Positions 14,413 to 22,088 of a stretch of DNA of 27,242 bases are shown one piece after another. The notes under the pieces were generated by a model, which was not told the origin of the DNA, searched no databases, and was given only the letters and a program-made list of their open reading frames with translations. The translations under genes were made by a program, and so were the position numbers. Each line of letters opens with the position of its first letter. Within the stretch, counting starts at the first letter, position 1. The stretch covers positions 1 to 27,242 of the forward strand of contig JANPJV010000183.1 of assembly GCA_031425695.1 (NCBI GenBank). Direction: 5' to 3'. Source of the stretch: JANPJV01 sp031425695. Lineage in GTDB: Bacteria > Pseudomonadota > Gammaproteobacteria > Xanthomonadales > SZUA-5.

Positions 14413-15678
14413 ATGCGCTTTCTGGTATCGATCCTGCTCGCTGCCCTGGCCCTGCCAGCGGCCGCGCAGAACGCCGGCATCAACCGCCAGTTCGGCAACA
14501 ACGGCATTGCCTCCCTGCGCGACACTACGCAGGTCAACTCGCGCCAGCTCGGGCTGGCCGCCTGCGCTGCGCCCGGCGGTGGGCTCAATGTGCTCGCCGC
14601 AACCGAGCTCAACAAACTCACCTTGTTCCGCGTGGACGTGAATGGCGACCTGGTCAGGAGCTTTGGCGACCAGGGCATCGTCAATACCATCGTCCCGCCG
14701 TCGGGCGAGGACACCGCCCAGGGCGCGTGCATGGCCGATGGCCGGATCGTGGTCGTGCGCATGGCCGCTGGCGTCGGCGAGGACAAGAACGTGCAGCTGA
14801 TCCGGGTGATGCCGGATGGGACGCTCGACCCGAGCTTCAGCCAGGATGGTTCGCTCACGCTGGATTTCGATACGCACGTTCCGGGGCTCGGACATCTCGA
14901 GTTTCCGCTGGGCCTCAACCTGGACACCGCCGCGAAGCTGTACACGCCGACCGGCGTGACCGGCGTCTATGCGTCGGCAGCCGGCTTGGGACCCAACGGG
15001 CGCATCTGGCTGATCGGTGGCGGCAACCCGACGGGCACGCCTTTCAACAGCTGGTTTCGATCGGAGATCGATCCAGTCACCGGCAACCTCATCACAACGT
15101 TCGCTGGTGCGGATGGCAACTATGTAGTCGACGGTGGTCGTGTCCTGGCGAGCGGGGTCATGGTGATCGCCGCCAAGTACGTGCCGCAGTCCCAGCCCGG
15201 CGGCGCGTACCAGCCACGACTGCTGGTGTTTCGCGAGTCCGGGGCTAACGCGGTGATATTGCCGCAGCCGTTCCCGATCAACAGTTTCGAGCCTTCGCTG
15301 GCGCCCTTTCCAGGCCACGGTGTCGCCATCCCGATTGCTGACGGCCGCGTGCTGCAAGGATCGCCGCTTGGCGCGATGAACCAGGAATGGGAGCGGGCGA
15401 CCTATGCGGCAGTCATCGAGATCGGCGCCACCGCTGCGGAAGATCGCGTCGATACGCGCTTCGGGACCAATGGCGCCGTCCAGTTCGCGTATCGCACGCA
15501 GACGGCGTGCGCCAACGGGTCACCGACCCTGCAGCGCCCGGTGCGTTTCAGCAATTGGCTCGGGCGGCCGGTGCTCGCCGGGATCCACGCCACCACCTGC
15601 GACAACAATCCGCGCAATGCTTTTGCCGCGCGGCTGCTGTTGCCGACCGATATTTTCGCGGGCTCGTTCGAGGACTGA
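14413..15678 (+). CDS. Secreted delta-60-repeat protein with C-terminal Phe/acidic tail
   Basis: A 421-aa exported protein with a signal peptide (MRFLVSILLAALALPAAA, cleavage near residue 18). It holds several delta-60-type repeats with the pattern DG-x2-D-x2-FG-x2-G: INRQFGNNGIASL, VNGDLVRSFGDQGI, PDGTLDPSFSQDGSLTLDF, TRFGTNGAVQF. Such repeats probably form beta-propeller blades. The C-terminus TDIFAGSFED resembles the IFADGFE-like ending seen on many secreted proteins of this bacterial group, possibly a sorting or processing tag (from general familiarity; not checked). GGAG precedes the ATG; the upstream extension is ignored because it lacks a signal. Function unknown, extracellular or surface. 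Confidence 0.78.
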   Translation: MRFLVSILLAALALPAAAQNAGINRQFGNNGIASLRDTTQVNSRQLGLAACAAPGGGLNVLAATELNKLTLFRVDVNGDLVRSFGDQGIVNTIVPPSGEDTAQGACMADGRIVVVRMAAGVGEDKNVQLIRVMPDGTLDPSFSQDGSLTLDFDTHVPGLGHLEFPLGLNLDTAAKLYTPTGVTGVYASAAGLGPNGRIWLIGGGNPTGTPFNSWFRSEIDPVTGNLITTFAGADGNYVVDGGRVLASGVMVIAAKYVPQSQPGGAYQPRLLVFRESGANAVILPQPFPINSFEPSLAPFPGHGVAIPIADGRVLQGSPLGAMNQEWERATYAAVIEIGATAAEDRVDTRFGTNGAVQFAYRTQTACANGSPTLQRPVRFSNWLGRPVLAGIHATTCDNNPRNAFAARLLLPTDIFAGSFED

Positions 15679-15694
15679 TGCTGGCGCGGTGTCG

Positions 15695-15757
15695 TCACGT
15701 AGCGCCCGACCGGCCGGCGGCACGCATCAACGGCCAGCGGGCGCAACATGACCTACG
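15695..15757 (+). repeat. Divergent copy of the GTAGGTCAT REP family
   Basis: TCACGTAGCGCCCG at 15695 is followed, after an unrelated 30-bp middle, by GGGCGCAACATGACCTAC ending at 15757. The arms match the outer parts of the units at 7654 and 25864, with GGGCGC/GCGCCC pairing. Confidence 0.55.
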
Positions 15758-15825
15758 GTAGGTGATGCCATGTACGCAACGAAAAGGCCTTCCCGCGCGG
15801 CGATTCCACGTGCGCGGTGCTGCCG

Positions 15826-15850
15826 GGGACCAGCCTGATCGGCTGGTCCC
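15826..15850 (-). terminator. Strong hairpin after the 217-aa exported protein gene
   Basis: GGGACCAGCC-tgatc-GGCTGGTCCC is a perfect 10-bp stem with a 5-nt loop, 8 bp beyond the stop of the minus-strand gene. On the plus strand it is followed by GCGGATTTT, so it might also end transcription entering from the delta-60 gene. Confidence 0.6.
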
Positions 15851-15858
15851 GCGGATTT

Positions 15859-16512
15859 TCAGAAGTTGCAGCGCGGCGCCCAGTTCCAGCTCGCTGATAC
15901 CGCCGGGGCGCTGGCGAGTCCACCGCCGGGGCAGGTCACGGTGGCCTCGGCGTATGCAAAGCAACTGGCGGGATGTGAGACTTGCGCCGTCGCCTGATCC
16001 AACCCGGTCTTGGTGTCTTGCGAATACTGGTAGTCGTTGTAGGCAAGAGCTTCGTTGGTGGTCGGGGTTGGCGGTGAGAAATCGAGCGCGTTGACGGCGG
16101 AGGCAACGGCGTCGATGCCATCGTTGGTCGCGGCATAGGCCGCTGTGCTGCTGCCGTTGCCACAGCCACCGGTCTGGTAATCCTTGCGGGTGGCCCGCTC
16201 AGCCCATTGTTCCGCCGAAGTCTGCAGGCGCTCCAACAGCTTGGCGTGTGCGGGATCAAACCCTTTCTTCGCGAACCTGGACTTGAGCAGGTCGTGGATC
16301 TGCGTAAGGCGCAGCGACAAGGCGTGCTGACCGTTGGCATTGGTGACGACATAGGACTCGCGATCATTGTTGATGCGGGCGTACAGTCCATCGGCAACCT
16401 TGATCATGCCGCGGTCGACGGTCAGTTGGTGGTCCAGCGAATCAGGTTTGGCGGCCTGCACTGCCGTCGTGGTCAGGGCGAGGGCGCAAAGCGCGAGTAA
16501 GCTCGATTTCAT
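15859..16512 (-). CDS. Exported Cys-containing protein, 217 aa, unknown function
   Basis: Starts MKSSLLALCALALTTTAVQA with cleavage predicted after VQA (residue 20). The mature chain has four Cys (GGCGNG, ASCFAY, VTCPGG, PRCNF), consistent with two disulfides in the periplasm or outside. A middle helical region (LRLTQIHDLLKSRFAKKGFD) is followed by a Thr/Ala/Asn-rich part. AGGAA lies seven bases before the ATG at 16512. The frame is open further upstream without a signal. No family is recognised. It is divergent from the 168-aa exported protein gene. Confidence 0.72.
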   Translation of the reverse strand: MKSSLLALCALALTTTAVQAAKPDSLDHQLTVDRGMIKVADGLYARINNDRESYVVTNANGQHALSLRLTQIHDLLKSRFAKKGFDPAHAKLLERLQTSAEQWAERATRKDYQTGGCGNGSSTAAYAATNDGIDAVASAVNALDFSPPTPTTNEALAYNDYQYSQDTKTGLDQATAQVSHPASCFAYAEATVTCPGGGLASAPAVSASWNWAPRCNF

Positions 16513-16861
16513 CTCGATTTCCTGTTCGTGAGGGGAGCGGCCTGGCGCAGCCGCAATCACTACTCGCAAGGACGGGAGAAAATCGATCAGAGCTGCACGA
16601 CCATGCGCCGATAAATTCGGCGGGCGTCGGGAATCCAAGTCGTAAAATGGGTGTCGCCAGCCACGACCTCACGCGAGTTTTCGAGGAAGGCCGGCTACCG
16701 TGACTGAGTCATCGCCATCGCTGGAGTCATTCGCGGATTGCTTGCGCCGATCGATGGTGCTGCGCCGTATAGATTCGTGACGATTGGGTGAGCGCCAGAC
16801 GCGTACGATGAGGGAAGCGATCCATGCATGGATTCGCGCCGACATCACCTCAGGGGAACCC
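16513..16861. other. Divergent intergenic region, no gene
   Basis: About 350 bp separate two divergently transcribed exported-protein genes. No convincing frame with a ribosome-binding site is present. A -10-like TATAGA at about 16769-16774 might serve the plus-strand gene, but no well-spaced -35 box is visible. Short palindromic words occur without a clear repeat. Confidence 0.5.
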
Positions 16862-17368
16862 ATGAAATCACTGCTCGTTGCCGCCAGTTTGCTTTGCTGC
16901 AGTCTCACTTTTTCGGGATCGGCCCAGGCCGAAACGCTCGCCTACCCGAGCACCGACAAGGCGAGCTTCATCGTCGATTATCCAGATGACTGGGAAATGG
17001 TGCCAGGCGAGAACGTCGGCGACTACGTGTCGCTGACCAGCCCGAGCGGTGTTTCGCTGCAGCTGCGCACCATCCCTGGCACCGAGAAGGCGATCGATGA
17101 AACGGTCGCCGAGAACGTCAAGTTTCTCGAAGAAACCTTTACCAATGTGGAGCTCGGCGACGCCCAGGACATCGAGGCGGGCAACCTCAGTGGTTCGCTG
17201 CTGAAAGGCAGTGGCACCGACAGCGAGAAGCAGGCGATCAACTTCGCGATCTTCCTCGTTGCCTTGCCGGACGGCACCATGGCCGATATCTGGTACGCCG
17301 CGTTCAAGGGCGACAACAAAGGCGGCCAGGAAGCCGCTGCGATCTTGAATTCTTTCCGCACGCCGTGA
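16862..17368 (+). CDS. Exported protein, 168 aa, DcrB/PsbP-like fold candidate
   Basis: Signal peptide MKSLLVAASLLCCSLTFSGS...AQA, with cleavage after residue 23. The mature protein begins with FIVDYPDDWEMVPGENVGDY and VSLTSPSGVSLQLRTIPG, the layout of small periplasmic proteins that resemble DcrB/PsbP-type domains (a beta strand, a YPxxW turn, then a sheet). It ends with GQEAAAILNSFRTP, a helix-plus-SFR end common in that group. The fold assignment is an inference from pattern. AGGGGA lies before the ATG. A strong terminator follows 5 bp after the stop, so it is monocistronic. Confidence 0.75.
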   Translation: MKSLLVAASLLCCSLTFSGSAQAETLAYPSTDKASFIVDYPDDWEMVPGENVGDYVSLTSPSGVSLQLRTIPGTEKAIDETVAENVKFLEETFTNVELGDAQDIEAGNLSGSLLKGSGTDSEKQAINFAIFLVALPDGTMADIWYAAFKGDNKGGQEAAAILNSFRTP

Positions 17369-17373
17369 CGCAC

Positions 17374-17407
17374 GAAAGGAGTGCTGGGCGCCGCCCGCAC
17401 TCCTTTC
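17374..17407 (+). terminator. Rho-independent-like terminator
   Basis: GAAAGGAGTGC (17374-17384) pairs perfectly with GCACTCCTTTC (17397-17407), with extra GGGC/GCCC pairing in the loop, followed by TTC. It begins 5 bp after the preceding stop codon. Confidence 0.75.
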
Positions 17408-17503
17408 TTCGTCAAAGGCAGGGCAGGGGCATTCATCCACAGATTTCGCAGCTTTCCGCAGATTAGTGATTGTCTGAACAAGTCCATCCTGGCCTTTTTC
17501 CGA

Positions 17504-17694
17504 CACGCTCTACAAAAAGCGTGGTTTTTGTTTCGCTTCATTTGCAATGACTTGCGTCATCGAAAATGGCGGCACATCCCTGTGCCGCGCGGAGCCTCTG
17601 ACCTGTTCAGAGGTTTATTATGGATCGTCGAAGCTCTCAGTATCCGGGGTTTGGTTCTGCGCACTCTGCGGCAGAACGCTCGGGCTTGAGCCCG
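17504..17694 (+). other. Gene-free region with four clear hairpins upstream of a small gene
   Basis: The stretch 17408-17752 has no gene but four clear stem-loops: CACGCT/AGCGTG (17504-17523, followed by GTTTTTGTTT), GCGGCACA-tccc-TGTGCCGC (17569-17588), CCTCTGA-cctgt-TCAGAGG (17595-17613, followed by TTTATTA) and GTTCTGC/GCAGAAC (17654-17677). A short CGGGCT-tg-AGCCCG (17681-17694) follows. The density suggests a structured leader or small RNA; the first and third hairpins, with T-rich tails, could be terminators. Confidence 0.5.
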
Positions 17695-17752
17695 GCTTCA
17701 CGCGCTGGTCCCTGCTGATCCCGCAGAGTCGCCTGACTTCAAGGAGAAGCCC

Positions 17753-17986
17753 ATGACCGACGAACGCAACATCGCGCACGACAAGAAGGTGGCCCAGGAC
17801 AAGCAGCATCGCGGCGAGGAAGTCGTCGTCAACGCTGCGATCGTTCCCCAGCCCGGAAAAAAGCCGCCACAGATCGATGCGGACACTGGCCCGAGTAATT
17901 CGGTCGCGCACGAGATGTACAAGCAGGGCGAAGAGCCGCGTGTGCACCGCGACAGCGGCGATGAGGACAAGCAGGCTGGCGAGTAG
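17753..17986 (+). CDS. Small hydrophilic protein, 77 aa
   Basis: A highly charged protein (MTDERNIAHDKKVAQDKQHR ... RVHRDSGDEDKQAGE) without Cys, signal or membrane segment, probably largely disordered. A good AAGGAG lies just before the ATG, which supports translation. It resembles in general composition small stress-associated hydrophilic proteins, but I do not recognise a family. It lies downstream of the hairpin-rich region and is convergent with the phosphatase-like gene. Confidence 0.7.
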   Translation: MTDERNIAHDKKVAQDKQHRGEEVVVNAAIVPQPGKKPPQIDADTGPSNSVAHEMYKQGEEPRVHRDSGDEDKQAGE

Positions 17987-18044
17987 CGAAACCCGGCATC
18001 AAAGCAAAGTACGAACAGACAGTCTGCTGAGAGAGCCGCTCAGG

Positions 18045-18066
18045 GGCCCGGGCGCGAGCCCGGGCC
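18045..18066. terminator. GC-rich hairpin between convergent genes
   Basis: GGCCCGGGC-gcga-GCCCGGGCC, a perfect 9-bp stem with a GCGA (GNRA) tetraloop, 9 bp from the stop of the phosphatase-like gene and about 60 bp from the stop of the 77-aa gene. It has no T-run on either side. Confidence 0.5.
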
Positions 18067-18075
18067 GCGCGTGCC

Positions 18076-18660
18076 TCAGGCATCCGGCGTGGCAAACTCG
18101 ACCACCAGCGGGCGCCCGAGCAGTTTCTCCATCGGCAGTGGCCAACCGCCGAGCGACTCCAACGTGCGCATTGCCTGGTCCGGGCTCTGGCCTTGGTATT
18201 TGACCAGCCACGCCGCGTACACCAGGCCGGCGCGCCCGCCCGATGCGCAATGCAGCAACACCTTGCCCTCAGTCGCCTGCATCTCAGCGTTGAAGGCCTC
18301 GAGCACTGCCGGCGTATAGGGAAACTCCGGTCCGCCGAGTGGCACGTGGCGGTACGCGAGCGCTTCACCTGCCAGCGCCGCGGGCTCGTCATAGCCGACG
18401 ATCTTCATCTCCTCGGCCGTGCGCAGATTGACCACCCGTGTCACGCCCGCAGCCTTCAGCGACGCAAAGTCGAAATTCATCGGCTGCCCGCCGATGACCA
18501 CCCGATCGAGCTTCAGCGCTTTCTCGACATAGGTCGACACGGGTGGCGCGGTTTGTTGCGCAGGCGCCGCCGCAACCGGCGGGGCCGATACGGCGACTGG
18601 CTTGCTCGCGCATCCGGCAACGGCAGCGCAGACAGCAATCAGGATCAAGGGACGCAGCAT
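18076..18660 (-). CDS. DUF442/BLH-type phosphatase-like lipoprotein
   Basis: A 194-aa lipoprotein with lipobox VAGC (Cys17) and a Pro/Ala-rich linker to about residue 42. The catalytic domain then shows VVIGGQPMNFDFASLKAAGV, VVNLRTAEE, YRHVPLGG and the P-loop HCASGGRAG with Cys138 and Arg143. The Cys-x4-Arg spacing is that of the DUF442 (beta-lactamase hydrolase-like phosphatase) family rather than the classic Cys-x5-Arg of tyrosine phosphatases. An Asp general acid is not obvious. Being a lipoprotein, it would act in the periplasm. GGAG precedes the ATG. Confidence 0.82.
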   Translation of the reverse strand: MLRPLILIAVCAAVAGCASKPVAVSAPPVAAAPAQQTAPPVSTYVEKALKLDRVVIGGQPMNFDFASLKAAGVTRVVNLRTAEEMKIVGYDEPAALAGEALAYRHVPLGGPEFPYTPAVLEAFNAEMQATEGKVLLHCASGGRAGLVYAAWLVKYQGQSPDQAMRTLESLGGWPLPMEKLLGRPLVVEFATPDA

Positions 18661-18893
18661 GTGGCGGTCTCCGCTTCGAAGGTGCGATGAGTCTAGGGCG
18701 CTCGACTTTCGCTGATATGCAGCTCGGCGCGTGCGGGGTGGTGACTAGCGCGTCGTCCGGCGATCTTGAGGTTGTCGGAGCGACCATGGTCACAAATGCC
18801 TTAGTAGAGTGGAGCTCGCCTTGACTGCCCATTTCCTATTGGCCAGCATCGGCGGCCTTTCGGCCACAGCGCCAGTGCCTGCAGGAGCAGTTC

Positions 18894-19484
18894 TTGAAAC
18901 GAGTGTTGAACGTTGGCGGGAACAGCAAGGAGATCCCGCTGCCGCCCGAGTACGCAGGCTTCGAGCATCTGCTGCTGGACATCGATCCCAAGGGTTCCCC
19001 GGACATCGTCTGTGACGCCCGCAACCTGCAATCGCTGCCGGCGGCGCAATTCGACGCTGTGTACTGTTCGCACAATCTCGAGCACTACTATCACCACGAC
19101 GTGCCGACAGTGCTGGCCGGGTTCGCCCATGTTCTCAAGGATGGGGGCTGGGCGCAGATACACGTCCCGGATATCCAGGAGGTGATGCGTCTGGCGGTGC
19201 AGCACAAGCTCGATCTCGAGGACACGCTGTACCAGTCAGCAGTCGGGCCGATCATGGTGCTCGACGTACTTTACGGGCTCGGCCGGGAAATCGAGCAGAG
19301 TGGCAACGATTTCTACGCGCACAAGACTGGATTCACGTCGAAGTCCCTGTTGAAAGCCCTCGATCGTGCCGGCTTCACCAGGACCTGGTGCCTGACGACG
19401 CATCTCGAAATTCGTGCACTCGCCTTCAAGACATCGCCGGACGCCGCGACGCGGGCGTTGTTCAAGCTGCCAGCGGGCGAGTGA
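18894..19484 (+). CDS. Class I SAM-dependent methyltransferase
   Basis: A 196-aa protein with the class I methyltransferase layout: motif I-like LNVGGNSKEIPLP (residues 5-17; usual GxGxG shortened to NVGGNS), acidic end of strand 2 in LLLDIDPKG, DARNLQSLP at 41-49, motif FDAVYCSHNLEHYYHHD and VLKDGGWAQIHVPD. SHNLEHYYHHD with three His is similar to a branch acting on sugars or small molecules, but the substrate is unknown. It starts with TTG at 18894, supported by AGGAG seven bases upstream and by lack of a better start. Confidence 0.82.
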   Translation: MKRVLNVGGNSKEIPLPPEYAGFEHLLLDIDPKGSPDIVCDARNLQSLPAAQFDAVYCSHNLEHYYHHDVPTVLAGFAHVLKDGGWAQIHVPDIQEVMRLAVQHKLDLEDTLYQSAVGPIMVLDVLYGLGREIEQSGNDFYAHKTGFTSKSLLKALDRAGFTRTWCLTTHLEIRALAFKTSPDAATRALFKLPAGE

Positions 19485-19520
19485 CTTGCGGCGCGGAATC
19501 TTGGTGAAAAGCGTGTTGGT

Positions 19521-19658
19521 GGTGGTCTGCGCCGCGCGCGGACATACTTGGTTTAATGCCTCAATGTGAAGCGAGAGCGGTCCACGCACAGCGCAGACCC
19601 ACCAAATGCCGAGCGCCGGTGGTGGGCCTGAGGCGCCCGCGCAGAGCGCAGACTCACC
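19521..19658 (+). repeat. GC-rich repeat, locus C (inverted and direct copies)
   Basis: One copy is on the minus strand (19521-19543, GGTGGTCTGCGCCGCGCGCG). Two direct copies are at about 19576-19604 (AGCGGTCCACGCACAGCGCA) and 19631-19658 (AGGCGCCCGCGCAGAGCGCA). They are more diverged than at the other two loci and are not strictly tandem. They lie between the methyltransferase and the M20-family gene. Confidence 0.7.
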
Positions 19659-19716
19659 GAGTGCAACCGCGCCGCCTTCCCGTACGATCCGCGCTCACCT
19701 TTCGCAGGAAAAGCCC

Positions 19717-21222
19717 ATGCCGACGACCATGCTTCGACCCCGTGCACCCAGCCTCTTCATTGCCGCTGCCATCGCGCTGTGGGCCGGCTCCCTGCGCGCA
19801 GCGGAGCCCGATCTCGATGCGATCCGTACGCAGGTGACGAGCCAGCACGACGCCAACATCGAGCGCCTGAAGGCCTGGATTGCATTGCCGGCGATCGCGG
19901 CCGAGAACCTCAATGCGAAGGAGGGCGTGGAGCAGATGGCGCAGCTCGCGCGCGACGCAGGCTTCCAGCAGGTCGAGATTATCGAGACCAAGGGCAAGCC
20001 GGGTGTTTTTGCGACGCTCGACGCGGGTGCGGAAAAGACCGTCGGCCTGTACTTCATGTACGACGTCAAGCAATACGACCCGGCCGAATGGAGCTCGCCG
20101 CCGCTCGAAGCGAAATTGATCGATCGCCCCGGCGTGGGCAAGATCATGATGGGGCGCGGCGCGGTGAACCAGAAAGGCCCGCAGTCGGCGCTGCTGGCTG
20201 CCCTGCATGCGATCCGCGCCGCAGGCTTCAAATTGCCCGTGAACCTGGTGCTGGTTGCCGAAGGCGAGGAGGAAATCGGCTCGCCGAACATCGCCGACCT
20301 GGCGCGCAAGCCCGAAGTTGCGGCCGCGCTGGCGAAGACTGTCGGCGTCTTCATGCCGTCTGCCTCGCAGGATCTCGACGGCAATGTCACCGTGACCCTC
20401 GGCGCCAAAGGCATCGTCGAGCTCGAGCTCGTGGCGAGCGGCGAGAAATGGGGACGCGGCCCGGCCAAGGACATCCATTCCTCGCTCAAGGCGATGGTCG
20501 ACAGCCCGGCCTGGCGCCTGGTCAAGGCGCTGGATACGCTGGTCTCCGAGGACGGCAATACCATCACCATCGACGGCTACCCGATCGCACCGCCGATCAG
20601 CGCCGAGCACAAGGCGATGCTCGAAAAGGCGATGGCCCAACGCGACGAAGCCAAGTCCAAGAAATCGCTCGGGGTGACGCACTGGATCGACGATCTGCCC
20701 TGGCTTGAGGCCAACGAGCGCCTGGTTTCGCAGCCAACCGTCAACATCGAAGGCTTGGTCGGCGGCTACACCGGTCCTGGCGGGAAGACCGTGCTGCCGC
20801 ACCGCGCATTCGCCAAGCTCGATCTGCGCCTGGTGCCCGGCATGCAGAAGGACGCTGCCGTCGCGGCGCTCGAGGCGCATCTGGCCAAGCGTGGCTATGG
20901 CGACATCGAGGTCAATGTCAGCGGCGGCTACAACCCGACCAGTACCAGCGCGGATGCACCGTTGATCCAGGCGCAGATTGCCGTCCTGAAAAGGGCCGGG
21001 CTCGAGCCGTTGCTGTGGCCTCGCAACGCCGGTTCCTATCCGGGCTTCGTCTTCACTGAGCCCCCGCTCAGCCTTGCCTCCGGCCACTTCGGGGTTGGCC
21101 ATGGCGGCGGCGCCCACGCCCCGGACGAGTACTACCTGATCGAATCCACCAATCCAAAAGTGCGTGGCTACGACGGCGCGGTGATGTCCTTCGTCGAGTA
21201 CCTGTACGAACTTGGAAAGTAG
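19717..21222 (+). CDS. Exported M20-family metallo-hydrolase homologue with altered metal ligands
   Basis: A 501-aa protein with an N-terminal signal (hydrophobic LFIAAAIALWAGSLRAA, cleavage near residue 29). The M20 fold is visible: FMYDVKQ at residues 113-119, GRGAVNQKG at 146-154, AEGEEEIGSPN at 181-191, a lid domain around 250-410, and GGGAHAPDEYY near the end with His467. In active M20 peptidases the first motif is HxD and the second GRGxxDDKG. Here the His is Met114 and the metal-bridging Asp is Asn151, while Asp116, the Glu pair and His467 remain. Either this is a variant subfamily with different chemistry or it has lost two-zinc activity. AGGAAAA precedes the ATG. Confidence 0.85.
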   Translation: MPTTMLRPRAPSLFIAAAIALWAGSLRAAEPDLDAIRTQVTSQHDANIERLKAWIALPAIAAENLNAKEGVEQMAQLARDAGFQQVEIIETKGKPGVFATLDAGAEKTVGLYFMYDVKQYDPAEWSSPPLEAKLIDRPGVGKIMMGRGAVNQKGPQSALLAALHAIRAAGFKLPVNLVLVAEGEEEIGSPNIADLARKPEVAAALAKTVGVFMPSASQDLDGNVTVTLGAKGIVELELVASGEKWGRGPAKDIHSSLKAMVDSPAWRLVKALDTLVSEDGNTITIDGYPIAPPISAEHKAMLEKAMAQRDEAKSKKSLGVTHWIDDLPWLEANERLVSQPTVNIEGLVGGYTGPGGKTVLPHRAFAKLDLRLVPGMQKDAAVAALEAHLAKRGYGDIEVNVSGGYNPTSTSADAPLIQAQIAVLKRAGLEPLLWPRNAGSYPGFVFTEPPLSLASGHFGVGHGGGAHAPDEYYLIESTNPKVRGYDGAVMSFVEYLYELGK

Positions 21223-21229
21223 GTATTGA

Positions 21230-21251
21230 GGGTGCGACCTGTGTCGTACCC
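21230..21251 (+). terminator. Hairpin after the M20-family gene
   Basis: GGGTGCGAC-ctgt-GTCGTACCC, 9 bp with one G-T pair, starts 8 bp after the stop. No T-run follows. Confidence 0.45.
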
Positions 21252-21465
21252 CCAGGCGGCGCATGGCGCGGACCAGCAAACCATCGGGAACCGCACGCAA
21301 CGAGCGACGACGGTCAATGTTCGCGTGCAATATTTCATGCTTCAATCACAGCTGAAGGAGTGCGCGGCGTCGGTTCCAACGAACGGCCGCGATCCGGAGC
21401 TTTTTCCAAACCGAGGGCTTGGCAGAGGTATCGATGCACCAGTGGACCAGGGCAGGGAAAGAACG

Positions 21466-21822
21466 ATGAACATGGGAATTGGCCGCGTGTTAATGCTGGT
21501 GCTGCTGGCCGTCTGGACCACTTCGCTCCTGGCCGCAGAATTGCCGGTCCCCGCCTCCAAGTCGCGCGACAAGGGCAAGTATTTCCTGATCGAGGTCGTC
21601 CGCGATGGCGATGTCGTCAGCGCCACGTACAAGCGGGTCGGCAAGGGCTTCAATACGTACACCAAGACCGAGACGAACTGCGCGAGCATGCAGATGCGGG
21701 AAATGGGCTTCAGCGATGAATCCGCCGAGGCGATCATTCCCGCACCGACCCGCTGGTTCGAACCCGAATCGGGCACGATCAAGCGTGATGTGGCGAAGTT
21801 CGTCTGCGAGCAGGCGAGTTGA
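21466..21822 (+). CDS. Small exported protein, 118 aa
   Basis: Begins MNMGIGRVLMLVLLAVWTTS with a signal peptide ending near LLAA (residue 24). The mature part (DKGKYFLIEVVRDGDVVSAT, YKRVGKGFNTYTKTETNCAS) looks like a small beta sheet, with two Cys (NCAS and FVCEQ) that could form a disulfide. AGGGAAAG precedes the ATG; a second ATG two codons later is possible. The frame is open upstream without features. No family recognised. Confidence 0.68.
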   Translation: MNMGIGRVLMLVLLAVWTTSLLAAELPVPASKSRDKGKYFLIEVVRDGDVVSATYKRVGKGFNTYTKTETNCASMQMREMGFSDESAEAIIPAPTRWFEPESGTIKRDVAKFVCEQAS

Positions 21823-21826
21823 TCAG

Positions 21827-21885
21827 TTGCTGGTTGCTGGTTGCTGGAACCAGGAACCAGGAACCAGGAACCAGGAACCAGGAAC
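21827..21885 (+). repeat. Convergent heptanucleotide repeats
   Basis: Three copies of TTGCTGG (21827-21847) are followed immediately by five copies of AACCAGG (21848-21882) plus AAC. The two blocks are near complements and can fold into a hairpin. Perfect short tandem units are expected to vary in number between strains. Confidence 0.9.
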
Positions 21886-21907
21886 ATGCTTTAGAACGGG
21901 AGTAGAC

Positions 21908-22084
21908 GTGGCGCACGCGCGGCCGGAATACGCAATCTTGCTGGCGATCGTCGGCGTGCTGCTGGCCATCGGCATTCCGTCGTGGCAGCGCGGGCAGGTC
22001 GTGATCGGTGGCGTGTGCATGGCGGCGGCGCTCGGTGTGATCGCCTGGGCGATCGTCGCCATCGTGCGCTCGCGTGGCGCCTGA
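21908..22084 (+). CDS. Small two-helix membrane protein, 58 aa
   Basis: Translated from GTG at 21908, with GGGAG just upstream. It has two hydrophobic helices, YAILLAIVGVLLAIGIP (about 8-24) and VVIGGVCMAAALGVIAWAIV (about 31-50), joined by the short loop SWQRGQ, and ends with RSRGA. Only 4 bp separate its stop from the next gene, so the two are probably co-transcribed. Function unknown. Confidence 0.65.
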   Translation: MAHARPEYAILLAIVGVLLAIGIPSWQRGQVVIGGVCMAAALGVIAWAIVAIVRSRGA

Positions 22085-22088
22085 GCCT

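Noticed and set aside
16769..16774. TATAGA as a promoter -10 for the 168-aa exported protein gene
   Set aside because: No -35 box at 16-18 bp; the nearest TTGCGC is about 20 bp away, so it is not listed as a promoter.
19654..21345. 563-codon minus-strand frame opposite the M20-family gene
   Set aside because: Antisense shadow; the plus-strand protein has a signal peptide and recognisable M20 motifs.
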